Made by a program: the position numbers and the translations under genes. A DNA stretch of 34,951 nucleotides from Chloroflexota bacterium (lineage in GTDB: Bacteria; Chloroflexota; Anaerolineae; Aggregatilineales; Phototrophicaceae): contig QGUR01000006.1 of the NCBI GenBank assembly GCA_003242205.1, positions 1 through 34,951 on the forward strand, written 5' to 3'. This document shows positions 8,841 to 17,112 of the stretch, piece after piece (the first letter of the stretch is position 1; each line of letters starts with the position of its first letter). Under the pieces are notes generated by a model. That model did not search any database, was not told the origin of the DNA, and saw only the letters and a list, made by a program, of their open reading frames with translations.

Positions 8841-9785
8841 TCATCGCGCGACGATGCGCTCCAAGCCGCGCGCCCGCCGTTCCTGCAGAATCAGGCTGTC
8901 GTAAATATACTGGTTTAGCGGTGTGGCAACGCCGGCTTCGCGCCCAAGCCGTACGACTGCGCCGGTTTGCGCTTCCAGTTCCGACGGTAGCCCGTTGATG
9001 ATGTCGCGCTGCATGGAGGTTGTCGTTTCAGGCGGAAAGGTGTCGATGAAGGCGAGTGTGCGCTCCAGTGTGTCGTCCGGCAGCCTGACGCCGCGTGCCC
9101 GCGCCACCGCGATGATTTCGGCCATTACGGTTTCGAGCATCGCTCGCGTTGCCGGGTACTGGCGAAACTCGCCGATGCTCGCCCGTGTTACCGCGCCCAC
9201 GCCGCTCATCGAGGTCACCAGCAGAAATTTCTCCCACAACGCGGCTTCGATATCATCCGAAAGCTCTGAATAGATACCCGCGTCAAGCAACGCCCTCAGC
9301 AGGCGTTCGGCTTCGGGCGTGCGCTGGCCGTCGAGCTGACCAAAGATGATCGTCGGCTGTACGCCGGCATGTCGCACCCTGCCGGGCGCTTCCAGTTCAA
9401 AGAAGCCGCGTACTAACCCTCCCAGAGTTTGCGCCCTGCCGACCTGTTCGGCGACGATATCCGGCGCTTCAACGCCGTTTTGCAGCGTCAGAAAACGAGT
9501 GTGCTCGTGCCGGAGCACGGGCACACTTCGGGCAACATCCGCTATCTGCCACGTTTTTACGGCGATCATGACGTAATCTGCCGGCCCGACCGTGGTCAGA
9601 TCATCGCTTGCCTGAACCTGCAGGCGCAGCGTTGCGCCGTTCTGATCGGTGACCGTCAGGCCGGATTCGCGCAGGACGCGCAGATGTTCCCCGCGCGCGA
9701 TGAAGACCACCTCGTGACCGGCGCGCTGCAACTGAGCGCCGAAATAGCCGCCTACCGCGCCGCTGCCTACCATGACAATCCGCAT
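8841..9785 (-). CDS. Ketopantoate reductase (PanE/ApbA) family protein
   Basis: 314 residues, the normal size for the family, which reduces 2-dehydropantoate to pantoate with NADPH in pantothenate synthesis. The N-terminal Rossmann motif GSGAVGG is at 7-13. LQNGV at 101-105 carries the conserved substrate Asn103, and Lys186 (in WEKF) matches the catalytic lysine. However, the stretch after this lysine (KFLLVTSMSGVGAVTR) lacks the asparagines found there in E. coli PanE. A related 2-oxoacid reductase with another substrate is therefore possible. No other pantothenate gene is in the window. Two ATG codons occur (residues 1 and 5); the first keeps the family's usual N-terminus and is preceded by AGGAAGGTGA. 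Confidence 0.85.
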   Translation of the reverse strand: MRIVMVGSGAVGGYFGAQLQRAGHEVVFIARGEHLRVLRESGLTVTDQNGATLRLQVQASDDLTTVGPADYVMIAVKTWQIADVARSVPVLRHEHTRFLTLQNGVEAPDIVAEQVGRAQTLGGLVRGFFELEAPGRVRHAGVQPTIIFGQLDGQRTPEAERLLRALLDAGIYSELSDDIEAALWEKFLLVTSMSGVGAVTRASIGEFRQYPATRAMLETVMAEIIAVARARGVRLPDDTLERTLAFIDTFPPETTTSMQRDIINGLPSELEAQTGAVVRLGREAGVATPLNQYIYDSLILQERRARGLERIVAR

Positions 9786-9827
9786 AGGCCCTGTTCACCT
9801 TCCTGTTCTGGCTGGTTGGGATGCGCC

Positions 9828-9856
9828 AGCATAGCAAAACGGGCGTGGGCTTCCAA
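9828..9856 (-). promoter_or_regulatory. Promoter of the ketopantoate-reductase-family gene
   Basis: On the minus strand TTGGAA (9851-9856) and TATGCT (9828-9833) are spaced by 17 bases. The predicted start of transcription leaves a leader of about 35 bases before the ATG at 9785. This is a consensus match only. Confidence 0.45.
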
Positions 9857-9967
9857 CTGGAATGGTCTGCAGTGGATTGATGAGGCGTCCGGCGGGCCGT
9901 GCCGTTCCTTGAATATAAGAATTTCGTTGTAGTTTTTTTAACGAAGCGCGAAACATTCCGATCAACA

Positions 9968-9976
9968 TGGTACAAT
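9968..9976 (+). promoter_or_regulatory. Extended -10 promoter TGGTACAAT, possibly giving a leaderless mRNA
   Basis: TGG directly precedes TACAAT (9971-9976). The expected transcription start (about 7 bases later) coincides with ATG 9984 of the histidine kinase. No Shine-Dalgarno sequence precedes that ATG, which fits a leaderless message. The same TGnTACAAT pattern recurs at 29063-29071 and 29147-29155. Confidence 0.5.
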
Positions 9977-9983
9977 CGTGCGT

Positions 9984-11558
9984 ATGTTAATGCTGCTAGA
10001 CTATCGCGTTCGCCAGCGCGACTTCCTGCTCGAAATTTCGCGCGCCATTACCGCCCAACTCGATCTGGGCGAGGTATTGCGTCGCGTGCTCAATGCGTCG
10101 GTCGTGATGCTGGCCGGTCAGGTGGGCATGGTCGCGCTTCGCGACGCCAGCGGCGAGTACAAGGTGCGCGCCACCGTCGGGCTGGATACGGCCAAAATCC
10201 CGGCCCTGAACACCATTCTCCGCGAGTTGATCAGCAGCGTGGAAGAGGGCTACTCGCGAGAGGCCCTCGACGCCCGGATGAAACGCATGCTTGCGCTGCT
10301 TGGGCGTCCGCTGCAGCAATATGTGGCGTTGCCGCTGGTGTTTGCCGGCGAACCGCTAGGCCTGCTGATCGTCTTTCGCTCCTATCAGGGGGCGGCCACG
10401 CCCGACGATATTCAGATTTTGCAGAGCTTTGCCGATCAGGCGGCAATCGCGGTCCATAACGCCCAGCTTTACGAGCGAATCGATCATGAGCGACGGCGGC
10501 TGGCGGCCATTGTTCAGCATAGCGCCGATGGCGTCATGATCCTCGACGCTGGTCTTCGCATTCTGATTTTCAACCGCGCGCTGGAGCGCATGACCGGCTG
10601 GCGCGCGCAGGACGCGATTGGCGCGCCGGTCGATGACGTCATCGTCTGGAAGCGGCGTGACGGCATGGACTTGGCGGATGCGCTGGCCTCGGGCTGGCCT
10701 GCGACGCGGGATAGCGACACGCCTGAGACCTTGTATGTGGAAGGCGATCTGGAACGGCGAGATGGCCTGACACTCGCCGTCGGCATTACCTATGCGCCGT
10801 TGCTGGCAGCCAACGGTCAGGTGGCGAACATCATTGCCAACGTGCGCGACATCACGCACTGGCGGCAGGCGCAGGAAATGCAGAATGTTTTTATTTCGAC
10901 CATTTCCCATGAACTGAAGACGCCGGTTGCGATCATCAAGGGATATGCCGGGACGCTGAACCGTCAGGATGCCGACTGGAATCCGGAAGTCATACGCGAC
11001 GGTTTGCAGGTGATCGAAGACGAGTCCGACCGGCTCGCCGGTTTGATCGAAAACCTGCTTACGGCTAGCAAATTGCAGGCGCAGCGCGATATGGAGTTGC
11101 AACTCGGCGACGTGCGCCTTGACGAACTGGCGGCCCGGTCGCTCGAACGCTTCGCGCCGCAAACCAGCCGGCATGAATTCGTACTGAACTTCCCAGAGGA
11201 GTTTCCCATCGTTCAGGGGGACGAAACCCGGTTGCGTCAGGTGCTCGACAATCTCATTAACAACGCCGTTAAATATTCGCCTGATGGCGGCCGGATCGAG
11301 GTCGGCGGTCGCGTCGAGCCGGGGCATGTGACGGTCTACGTCACCGATCAGGGCGTCGGCATGACCGAAGCCGAGCAGGAACGGGTTTTCGAGCGGTTCT
11401 ACCGCGCCGACAGTACGCTCAGCCGCAAGACGCAGGGAACCGGTCTGGGTCTGTATCTGGCGCGGGCTATCGTTGAAGCGCATGGCGGTAGCATGTCCGT
11501 TACCAGCCGTCCCGGTCAGGGCTCGACGTTCAGTTTCACGCTACCGCTGACCAGCTAG
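9984..11558 (+). CDS. Soluble sensor histidine kinase, GAF-PAS-HisKA-HATPase
   Basis: About 524 residues without any membrane segment, so it senses a cytoplasmic signal. The order is: GAF domain (about 18-165), PAS domain (about 170-295), HisKA dimerisation helices with the phosphoacceptor in SHELKTP (His309), then the HATPase with N box (DNLINNAVKYS, about 422-432), G1 box DQGVGM (about 455-460) and G2 box GTGLGL (about 485-490). The protein is complete. Start: an in-frame GTG at 9978 lies almost on top of the predicted -10 box, so ATG 9984 is preferred; ATG 9990 is an alternative. No response regulator is adjacent. The CpXC gene follows by 57 bases. The OmpR-type regulator at 18635-19336 is a possible but unproven partner. 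Confidence 0.93.
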   Translation: MLMLLDYRVRQRDFLLEISRAITAQLDLGEVLRRVLNASVVMLAGQVGMVALRDASGEYKVRATVGLDTAKIPALNTILRELISSVEEGYSREALDARMKRMLALLGRPLQQYVALPLVFAGEPLGLLIVFRSYQGAATPDDIQILQSFADQAAIAVHNAQLYERIDHERRRLAAIVQHSADGVMILDAGLRILIFNRALERMTGWRAQDAIGAPVDDVIVWKRRDGMDLADALASGWPATRDSDTPETLYVEGDLERRDGLTLAVGITYAPLLAANGQVANIIANVRDITHWRQAQEMQNVFISTISHELKTPVAIIKGYAGTLNRQDADWNPEVIRDGLQVIEDESDRLAGLIENLLTASKLQAQRDMELQLGDVRLDELAARSLERFAPQTSRHEFVLNFPEEFPIVQGDETRLRQVLDNLINNAVKYSPDGGRIEVGGRVEPGHVTVYVTDQGVGMTEAEQERVFERFYRADSTLSRKTQGTGLGLYLARAIVEAHGGSMSVTSRPGQGSTFSFTLPLTS

Positions 11559-11561
11559 CGA

Positions 11562-11577
11562 CAGGCGTTCGCGCCTG
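11562..11577 (+). other. Short hairpin with UUCG loop between kinase and CpXC genes
   Basis: CAGGCG and CGCCTG form a 6-bp stem around TTCG three bases after the kinase stop codon. There is no T run behind it, so it is more likely an mRNA-processing or weak pausing structure than a full terminator. Confidence 0.3.
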
Positions 11578-11615
11578 CGCATCTTATCTGTTCCAAGTTT
11601 GGAGATCAAAACCTC

Positions 11616-12971
11616 ATGCCAATTATGAATCGTGCAGCAGTCCAGTGTCCGCGTTGTGGCAATCAGTTCGAGGCAACAGTCAATTCGCTGATCGACCCGG
11701 CGCAGGACCCGGCGGCCAAGATGCGTCTACTGAATGGTCAGGTGAACGCCGTCCAGTGCCCGCGCTGTGGCACTGTCAGTTCGGTGCCGGCGCCGGTCGT
11801 GTATCACGACGCCGACAAGGAGCTGCTGATTACCTATATTCCGATGGAACTCAACCTGCCCAAGGAGCGGCAGGAAAGGATCATTGGCGATCTGATACGC
11901 GAGGTCACCAACAGTCTGCCACAGGAAAAGCGCAAGGGATATCTGTTTCGCCCGACGGAGGCGCTGACGCTGCAAGGGCTGATCGAGAAGGTGCTACAGG
12001 CCGATGGCGTGACGCCTGAAATGATGGAAGCGCAGCGAGCGAAACTGCGTCTGGTGGAGACATTGCTTCAGACTGCTCCGCAAGATTTGCCGCAACTGGT
12101 GCAAGAGCATGATAGCGAAATTGACGCCCAATTCTTTCAGGTGATGACGCTGGTCGCGCAGCGCTATCTGCAGGAAGGGCGGGCCGATCTGGCGCAGCAT
12201 GTTCTGGCGGTGCAGGCGGTAGTCGTTGAGCATTCAACCGCCGGGCGTGAGTTGATCACCCAGACCGAATTGCAGGAAAAGATTGTCGCTGAAGTGGCCG
12301 ACGCGCTTCGCGCGCTCGGAGAGCAGGCGCAGCGGTCAGATTTCGTTGATCTGGCGATCCGCTACGCCGGTGACACCGAGCGATTGCAGGCGTTGGTGGG
12401 GCTGGCCCGTCCGGCGTTCGACTACCAGTTTTTCCAGGAATTGACGGTCAAAATCGCCGAAGCGCCTGCTTCGGAACGTGAGCGTCTGGAGACTTTGCGC
12501 GATCTGCTGTTACAGTTCACCGCTGCCATTGACCGGCAGACGCAGCTGGCCGTCCAGCAATCGGCTGAACTCCTGCAGGCCATCCTCGCCAGCCCCAATC
12601 CGGACGAGTTGATCCGAGCTAACCTCGACCTGATCGACGATACCTTCATGGCCGTGCTGAGCGCGAACATTCAGGAGGCCGAGCGTCAGTCGGACATCGC
12701 CGCTTCGGCCAAGCTGAAGAGCGTGTATGAACGCATTGTCACGATTCTGCGTGAGAACATGCAGCCTGAACTGCGCTTCATCAACGACGTTATCGCGGCT
12801 CCCACGCCGGATGAAGCGCGCGCGTTGGTGGCGGAAAACGCCGGAACCTATGGCGCGGGCCTGCTCGATCTGCTGGATAGCGTCGAGCAGATGATGGCCC
12901 CACGCGGCGACGAAGCGCTGATGCAGCGGCTGGCGCTGATGCGCGAGGAAGCTGAACGCGTCTTAAGCTGA
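11616..12971 (+). CDS. CpXC-domain zinc-ribbon protein of unknown function
   Basis: 451 residues. The N-terminus has two C-P-R-C pairs (Cys11/Cys14 and Cys48/Cys51), the signature of the CpXC domain (PF14353), which should bind one zinc ion. The chain after about residue 75 is predicted to be helical, with many Gln, Glu and Leu residues and no membrane segment or signal peptide, and I recognise no catalytic motif. ATG 11616 is used; ATG 11625 (residue 4) is an alternative. The best upstream purine run, GGAG near 11600, is rather distant. The gene follows the histidine kinase by 57 bases in the same direction, so a shared transcript and a role linked to that signalling protein are possible, but this is only context. 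Confidence 0.8.
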   Translation: MPIMNRAAVQCPRCGNQFEATVNSLIDPAQDPAAKMRLLNGQVNAVQCPRCGTVSSVPAPVVYHDADKELLITYIPMELNLPKERQERIIGDLIREVTNSLPQEKRKGYLFRPTEALTLQGLIEKVLQADGVTPEMMEAQRAKLRLVETLLQTAPQDLPQLVQEHDSEIDAQFFQVMTLVAQRYLQEGRADLAQHVLAVQAVVVEHSTAGRELITQTELQEKIVAEVADALRALGEQAQRSDFVDLAIRYAGDTERLQALVGLARPAFDYQFFQELTVKIAEAPASERERLETLRDLLLQFTAAIDRQTQLAVQQSAELLQAILASPNPDELIRANLDLIDDTFMAVLSANIQEAERQSDIAASAKLKSVYERIVTILRENMQPELRFINDVIAAPTPDEARALVAENAGTYGAGLLDLLDSVEQMMAPRGDEALMQRLALMREEAERVLS

Positions 12972-12992
12972 CCGGCAAGGCTTTTCCTTAAC

Positions 12993-13022
12993 TTGCCAGA
13001 CAGACGGAATAATAAGTAATAT
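12993..13022 (+). promoter_or_regulatory. Promoter candidate upstream of the secreted glycosidase-like gene
   Basis: TTGCCA (12993-12998) and TAATAT (13017-13022) are 18 bases apart. Transcription from it would begin just before the hairpin at 13033, placing that hairpin in the 5' leader of the next gene. Confidence 0.4.
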
Positions 13023-13032
13023 CGATAGCGCT

Positions 13033-13061
13033 GCACGCTACTCCGGTAGCGTGCTTTGTTT
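13033..13061 (+). terminator. Terminator hairpin between the CpXC gene and the glycosidase-like gene
   Basis: A perfect 9-bp stem (13033-13041 with 13046-13054), loop TCCG, followed by TTTGTTT. It most simply ends the kinase-CpXC transcript. Because a promoter-like sequence lies immediately upstream, it could also attenuate the following gene. Confidence 0.75.
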
Positions 13062-13093
13062 CCTGTTTGCGCCATTCCGGCTGAGGTTAAAAC

Positions 13094-14518
13094 ATGCATT
13101 CACTGGCTCGTCAGGTCGTTCGTCGGTTATTTCCCCATCCAATATTGCTTTGTGTGCTTATTTCGCTGGTTTTGATTGCGCCGGTACGGCTCGCACAGGC
13201 GCAGGATGCGCCGGGAGAATTTGAGATTATCCGTACGGCGCTGGTCGAGAAGTTCCGGGTGCGAATGCAGCAGGTCGCCGAGTGGAGTTGGGAACAGGTT
13301 GACTTCACCGACGGGATCGAGAGTTGTATTGACGAGGGAGAACGAAAGGGCGTCAATGCACCTTGGGGGCGGCGTTATCTGGTTACGGCGTTTAACGGCG
13401 TGACCTACGAAGGCCGCATCAGCTACGATCAGACGATCGTCGTGGCTTGCGACAGCCCTGAGCATGAGCGGCTCATGGCCGCCGCGGCGCAGCCTCCGGC
13501 CCCTGCCGAAGCGCCTGCCGGTGACGAAGCTCCGGCAGCAGCGCCGCTGCCTCCCCCGGTGGCGGGTGCGGCAGCCAGCGCCGGTTTCGCGCTCGGCGGC
13601 CACGTCAACAACATGAATGGCCAGACCTTCGACGCGATGCGGCGCTCGGGAATGACATGGCTGAAGAAGCAATACATTTTCAACGTGGGCGATTCGCCGC
13701 ACAACGTCGCCGGCATGATCGAAACGGCGCATGCCAACGGCTTCCGCATTCTGCTTGGCATCGTCGGCAAGCAGGAACAGATGGGCGATTACCCGGCATA
13801 CATCAATGCCTATGCCGAATTTGTCGGCGGCGTGGCTGCTCTGGGCGCGGACGCGATTGAAGTTTGGAACGAGCCCAACATCGATCGTGAATGGCCGGCG
13901 GACATGATCAACGGCGCGACGTATACCCAACTGCTTGCGGCGGCCTACAACGCGATCAAGTCGGCCAATCCCGGCACGCTGGTTATCAGCGGCGCTCCGG
14001 CTCCGACCGGCTACTTTGGCGCGGTGGGCTGCGGGGCTGGCGGCTGTAACGACGACGTTTTCATGCGCCAGATGGCAAACGCGGGCGCGGCCCGGTATAT
14101 GGATTGCATCGGGCTGCACTACAACGAAGGCATCATTCCGCCCAGCCGCACCAGTGGCGACCCAAGGGGCGAGTATCCCACCTATTATTTCCGGTCGATG
14201 TTGCAGCGCGGCTATGGGCTGTTCGGCGGCAAGCAGGTGTGTTTCACCGAACTCGGTTATCTGTCCGGCGAGGGCTACGACACGCCCATTCCCGGTAATT
14301 TCGGCTGGGCGGCCAATACGACGGTCGAGCAGCACGCGGCATGGCTGGCCGAGGCGGCCACGCTGGCTGCCCGCAGCGGTCGCGTGCGCCTGATGATTAT
14401 CTGGAACGTCGATTTCCGCGACTTCACACCGACTGACCCGCTCGGCGGGTACGCCATGATTCGCCCCGATAACGGTTGCCCGGCTTGCGACGCGCTGGCT
14501 GTTGTCATGGGGCGCTGA
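13094..14518 (+). CDS. Secreted TIM-barrel glycoside-hydrolase-like protein
   Basis: 474 residues with a signal peptide (about 1-36, ending AQA-QD). A unique N-terminal region (37-125, two cysteines) is joined by a Pro/Ala-rich linker (about 133-163) to a barrel domain (about 165-474). The barrel has the two carboxylates of retaining clan-A glycosidases: Glu260 in VWNEPN (acid/base, end of strand 4) and Glu386 in FTELGY (nucleophile, end of strand 7), with WNVDFRD near the end like strand 8. It resembles cellulase/GH39-like proteins of uncertain specificity, so a function in polysaccharide cleavage is inferred. Paired cysteines in the barrel (for example Cys313/Cys318 and Cys462/Cys465) suggest disulphides. 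ATG 13094 follows GAGG at 13083-13086 by 7 bases. Confidence 0.82.
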   Translation: MHSLARQVVRRLFPHPILLCVLISLVLIAPVRLAQAQDAPGEFEIIRTALVEKFRVRMQQVAEWSWEQVDFTDGIESCIDEGERKGVNAPWGRRYLVTAFNGVTYEGRISYDQTIVVACDSPEHERLMAAAAQPPAPAEAPAGDEAPAAAPLPPPVAGAAASAGFALGGHVNNMNGQTFDAMRRSGMTWLKKQYIFNVGDSPHNVAGMIETAHANGFRILLGIVGKQEQMGDYPAYINAYAEFVGGVAALGADAIEVWNEPNIDREWPADMINGATYTQLLAAAYNAIKSANPGTLVISGAPAPTGYFGAVGCGAGGCNDDVFMRQMANAGAARYMDCIGLHYNEGIIPPSRTSGDPRGEYPTYYFRSMLQRGYGLFGGKQVCFTELGYLSGEGYDTPIPGNFGWAANTTVEQHAAWLAEAATLAARSGRVRLMIIWNVDFRDFTPTDPLGGYAMIRPDNGCPACDALAVVMGR

Positions 14519-14557
14519 CCTTTTCCCTGATGCGGAGAGGGCGATAGCCCCTGCATT

Positions 14558-14606
14558 GTAGTGAGGCGGCATGCCGTGGGATGGCTTCGCGCTGCCGTCT
14601 CACTAC
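14558..14606. repeat. 14-bp inverted repeat between convergent genes
   Basis: Arms 14558-14571 and 14593-14606 pair over 14 positions with one G-U wobble, leaving a 21-base loop. It lies between the ends of two convergent genes and probably folds in transcripts from both sides; there is no strong T run. The rest of the 14519-14628 gap shows nothing further. Confidence 0.55.
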
Positions 14607-14628
14607 GATTTCCCGGTTGCTGAAAGAA

Positions 14629-15558
14629 CTAAACAGAAACGTGGTTCGGCTTCGGCGAAGCCTCCAGCAGCCCGTGCGCTTCGAGCCGTGCCCGGTATTC
14701 GCGCAGGACGCGCTGGCCGTGATCCTGAAAGTGGCCCTTCACATGCTCGTCATCGAGCCTGGCGGCGTGTTCCGGCGTTTGCAGGTCGGCTGCAAATCGC
14801 CGTAGCTTGCGCCTGCGCTCCCAGGCTTCGAGGCGGTTGCCGAGCCTGCCACCGAGCAGGACTTCGAGCGCCTGTTTAAACAGTCGCCATGGCGCGGCGG
14901 GTGATTGCGTTTCCAGCGTGTAAAACGCATCCTTCGCATTGGGCAGGAAGGCGTTTGACCATCCGTTAGCGGCGCGCATCGCGCGGTAAAGATCGTGGCC
15001 AAACAGCGGGAGCATCTGCGCCAGCTCGTGGGCGATAAACAGGTTCTGGTTGTCCTGCACGAGCGCCGATTCGGAGAGCACGTAATTGGGGCAGATGGTC
15101 ACGCCTCGCAGCTTGCCCAGCCTGACCAGCAGGATACTGAAAGCGCGCGCCAGCCAGACGCGACCGGGCGCGGTCACCAGCAGGTAGTCGAAATCGTCGT
15201 GGCGCGAATCAGGGTTTCTCATGGCAAGCGCACCGGTCAGCGCGACCATCCGCACGAACGGCAGGCGAGACAGCCAGCTTCCGTACATGCGCGCTGCCGG
15301 CATCAGCTCGGCGGCAATGCGCTCGCGCTCGGCGCGAATTTCGACCAGTTCCTCTCTGCCCGCGCGGAATACCAGCCCGTTACGCTGGTCGATGTGCTGT
15401 CTCAGCCATGTTGAGGTGTGCAGCGCGTCTTCAATGTCGGCCAGCGCGACCGGGGTTTCGCAGATCAGAAAGTGGTGAATTTCGCGCGGCGTCATCGCAA
15501 AATCGAAGACATCCGCGTACAGGACCGTGCAAAGGATGGCGCGTTCGATTTGGCTCAA
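14629..15558 (-). CDS. Nucleotidyltransferase-like protein of unknown function
   Basis: About 309 residues. The N-terminal ~85 residues look like a helical, winged-helix-type module. Then comes a segment LTGALAMRNPDSRHDDFDYL (residues 107-126), which fits the nucleotidyltransferase-fold pattern G-S/A-x(n)-D-x-D, with Asp122 and Asp124 as likely metal ligands, followed by TAPGRVWLAR. The C-terminal part is helical and basic. Similar proteins are annotated as nucleotidyltransferase-domain proteins without a known substrate. The start is uncertain: TTG 15558 has AGAGAGGG five bases upstream, while an in-frame TTG at 15582 has no ribosome site; I used 15558. It is the last gene of a minus-strand group, 54 bases after the PPC-domain gene. 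Confidence 0.72.
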   Translation of the reverse strand: MSQIERAILCTVLYADVFDFAMTPREIHHFLICETPVALADIEDALHTSTWLRQHIDQRNGLVFRAGREELVEIRAERERIAAELMPAARMYGSWLSRLPFVRMVALTGALAMRNPDSRHDDFDYLLVTAPGRVWLARAFSILLVRLGKLRGVTICPNYVLSESALVQDNQNLFIAHELAQMLPLFGHDLYRAMRAANGWSNAFLPNAKDAFYTLETQSPAAPWRLFKQALEVLLGGRLGNRLEAWERRRKLRRFAADLQTPEHAARLDDEHVKGHFQDHGQRVLREYRARLEAHGLLEASPKPNHVSV

Positions 15559-15612
15559 ACCGGCCCTCTCTTGCTCTTGCAACGGTCGGCGCGTGGGGCC
15601 GGGCGGACCGTA

Positions 15613-17112
15613 TCAATCGGCGCGCCACAGCCATGTGTTCTGGAACCGGCATGAGGTATCGGCAGTCTCAAAATTCACGACTGCGTTCCCCACGCCGCCT
15701 GATTCAAGCTCGGTTTGCAGTTCGCCGACGTAACGCCCGTCGACGTAGTAGTGCAGTGTATTGCCAAGGGCGATGACAAGCAAGCGGTGGCCCGCGGTGG
15801 CGTTCCAGTTGTCGACTTCGATATACAGGCCGGGCAAAAAGGTGTCGCCGTCGCGTTCCGACATGCCAACGCCGCCCTGACCGTCGAAATAGGCCAGCAG
15901 ATAATGCGTGGGATCGACCGACCGGACAACCAGTCCGCATCCGCCGAGCGCGCCCGTAATGCTGTCCGGATAGACTGTCGTTCCGATAGCGAAATCGGCA
16001 AAGGTCAGGCCGCTGGCAATCGGGAGAATGTTGACGCCGGGTCTCGTGTACTCGCTGAAGCTTTCACCGACGTTGAGCACGATCTGTCCACTGCCCGGAA
16101 TCAGGCGACGGCGCTGAAGCTCGGTCACGGTGGTGTTCGGCGTTCCTGAGGGGATGATCTGCGCGATCAGGCCATCCGCTTCTCGTGGCGTCGTCACATA
16201 CAGGTCATCGAAGGTAGAGGCAATGCCGGTCTGCACTCGCGTTCTGCCCACGACCAGACCGAGCTGGCCGGCAGCGGTGATGGTATTGTCGCTCAGGCGT
16301 CCAAGAATGTTGCCGTTGAAATACGCCTCCAACATGCTATCCGCCGCCAGCAGGCCGAGTGTGAAACGCGGTTGGTCGGCGCGAATGGCCGGATGCCGGG
16401 TCCAGTCGCGCAGCACGCGCTCTCCGTCTGCGGTCTGGAGGCTGAAGCGCCATTCGGCCCGGTCGTTCACCAGAAACAGATAGTATTCATCTTCGGACTG
16501 GGCGCGCGCTGCCAGCCCAACCGTCCAGCCACTGACGCCCGGATTAGTGGCTGTGACCTGCGCGAAGAAATCGGCGGGCGGCGTTAACGCTTCGTTGAAG
16601 GCTACGGTGTGTGGCGTTTCCTGCCCCAGAGCGAGGATCAGCGCGCCATCAGCGTCTTCTATGGCTCCGTCTCCGGTCGCTTTCCAGGCTTCCACGTCCT
16701 CGAAGTCGTCGTTGTGCGCCAGTTCTGAATAGCCCGGCAGGAGCGTGACCTCGAACTCGCCGCGGGTATTACCAAACGCTGACACGCTCAGCGTATACGT
16801 GCCGAATTCCGGAATAGTCACGGCTTCGAGCAGGGCGTCGCGACTATCCGGATAGTTGTAGTCGTCGTTACTGGCGATGATCTGGCCCGAACGGTCGCGC
16901 AGTGTGAGCACCGGGTCGAGATTACCACTCGTGGCTTCGACCACGAAGGATAGCGGTTCGCCGGTATTGCCGGTGAACTGGAACGTTTGTGGCTCGCCGT
17001 CTATTTCGCCGGAGCGGGGGACGAAGCGCGTCAGGGTGTTGTCGGCCTGAGCGTCGAGGCGTAGCGCCGTCACGGCGATAACGGCCAGCACGAGGAAAGC
17101 ACGTTTTACCAC
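15613..17112 (-). CDS. Secreted PPC-domain protein with two lectin-like modules
   Basis: 499 residues with a signal peptide (about 1-22). Residues ~27-125 match a bacterial pre-peptidase C-terminal (PPC) beta-sandwich, including the typical L-x-P-V-L-x-L-x-D and Y-T-L-x-V motifs. Two beta-rich regions follow (~135-310 and ~345-497). Both contain patterns such as Y-Y-L-F-L-V-N...W-R-F and H-Y-L-L-A-Y-F-D-G typical of concanavalin/LamG-like folds, so the protein probably binds carbohydrate or another polymer outside the cell. No catalytic motif is seen. The start is GTG 17112, inside the end of the previous gene (7-base overlap), with AGAGGA upstream; translational coupling is likely. Confidence 0.75.
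   Translation of the reverse strand: MVKRAFLVLAVIAVTALRLDAQADNTLTRFVPRSGEIDGEPQTFQFTGNTGEPLSFVVEATSGNLDPVLTLRDRSGQIIASNDDYNYPDSRDALLEAVTIPEFGTYTLSVSAFGNTRGEFEVTLLPGYSELAHNDDFEDVEAWKATGDGAIEDADGALILALGQETPHTVAFNEALTPPADFFAQVTATNPGVSGWTVGLAARAQSEDEYYLFLVNDRAEWRFSLQTADGERVLRDWTRHPAIRADQPRFTLGLLAADSMLEAYFNGNILGRLSDNTITAAGQLGLVVGRTRVQTGIASTFDDLYVTTPREADGLIAQIIPSGTPNTTVTELQRRRLIPGSGQIVLNVGESFSEYTRPGVNILPIASGLTFADFAIGTTVYPDSITGALGGCGLVVRSVDPTHYLLAYFDGQGGVGMSERDGDTFLPGLYIEVDNWNATAGHRLLVIALGNTLHYYVDGRYVGELQTELESGGVGNAVVNFETADTSCRFQNTWLWRAD

Noticed and set aside
13127..14572. 481-codon open frame on the minus strand opposite the glycosidase-like gene
   Set aside because: High-GC antisense shadow: no recognisable domain, and a strong gene with signal peptide and catalytic motifs lies on the plus strand.
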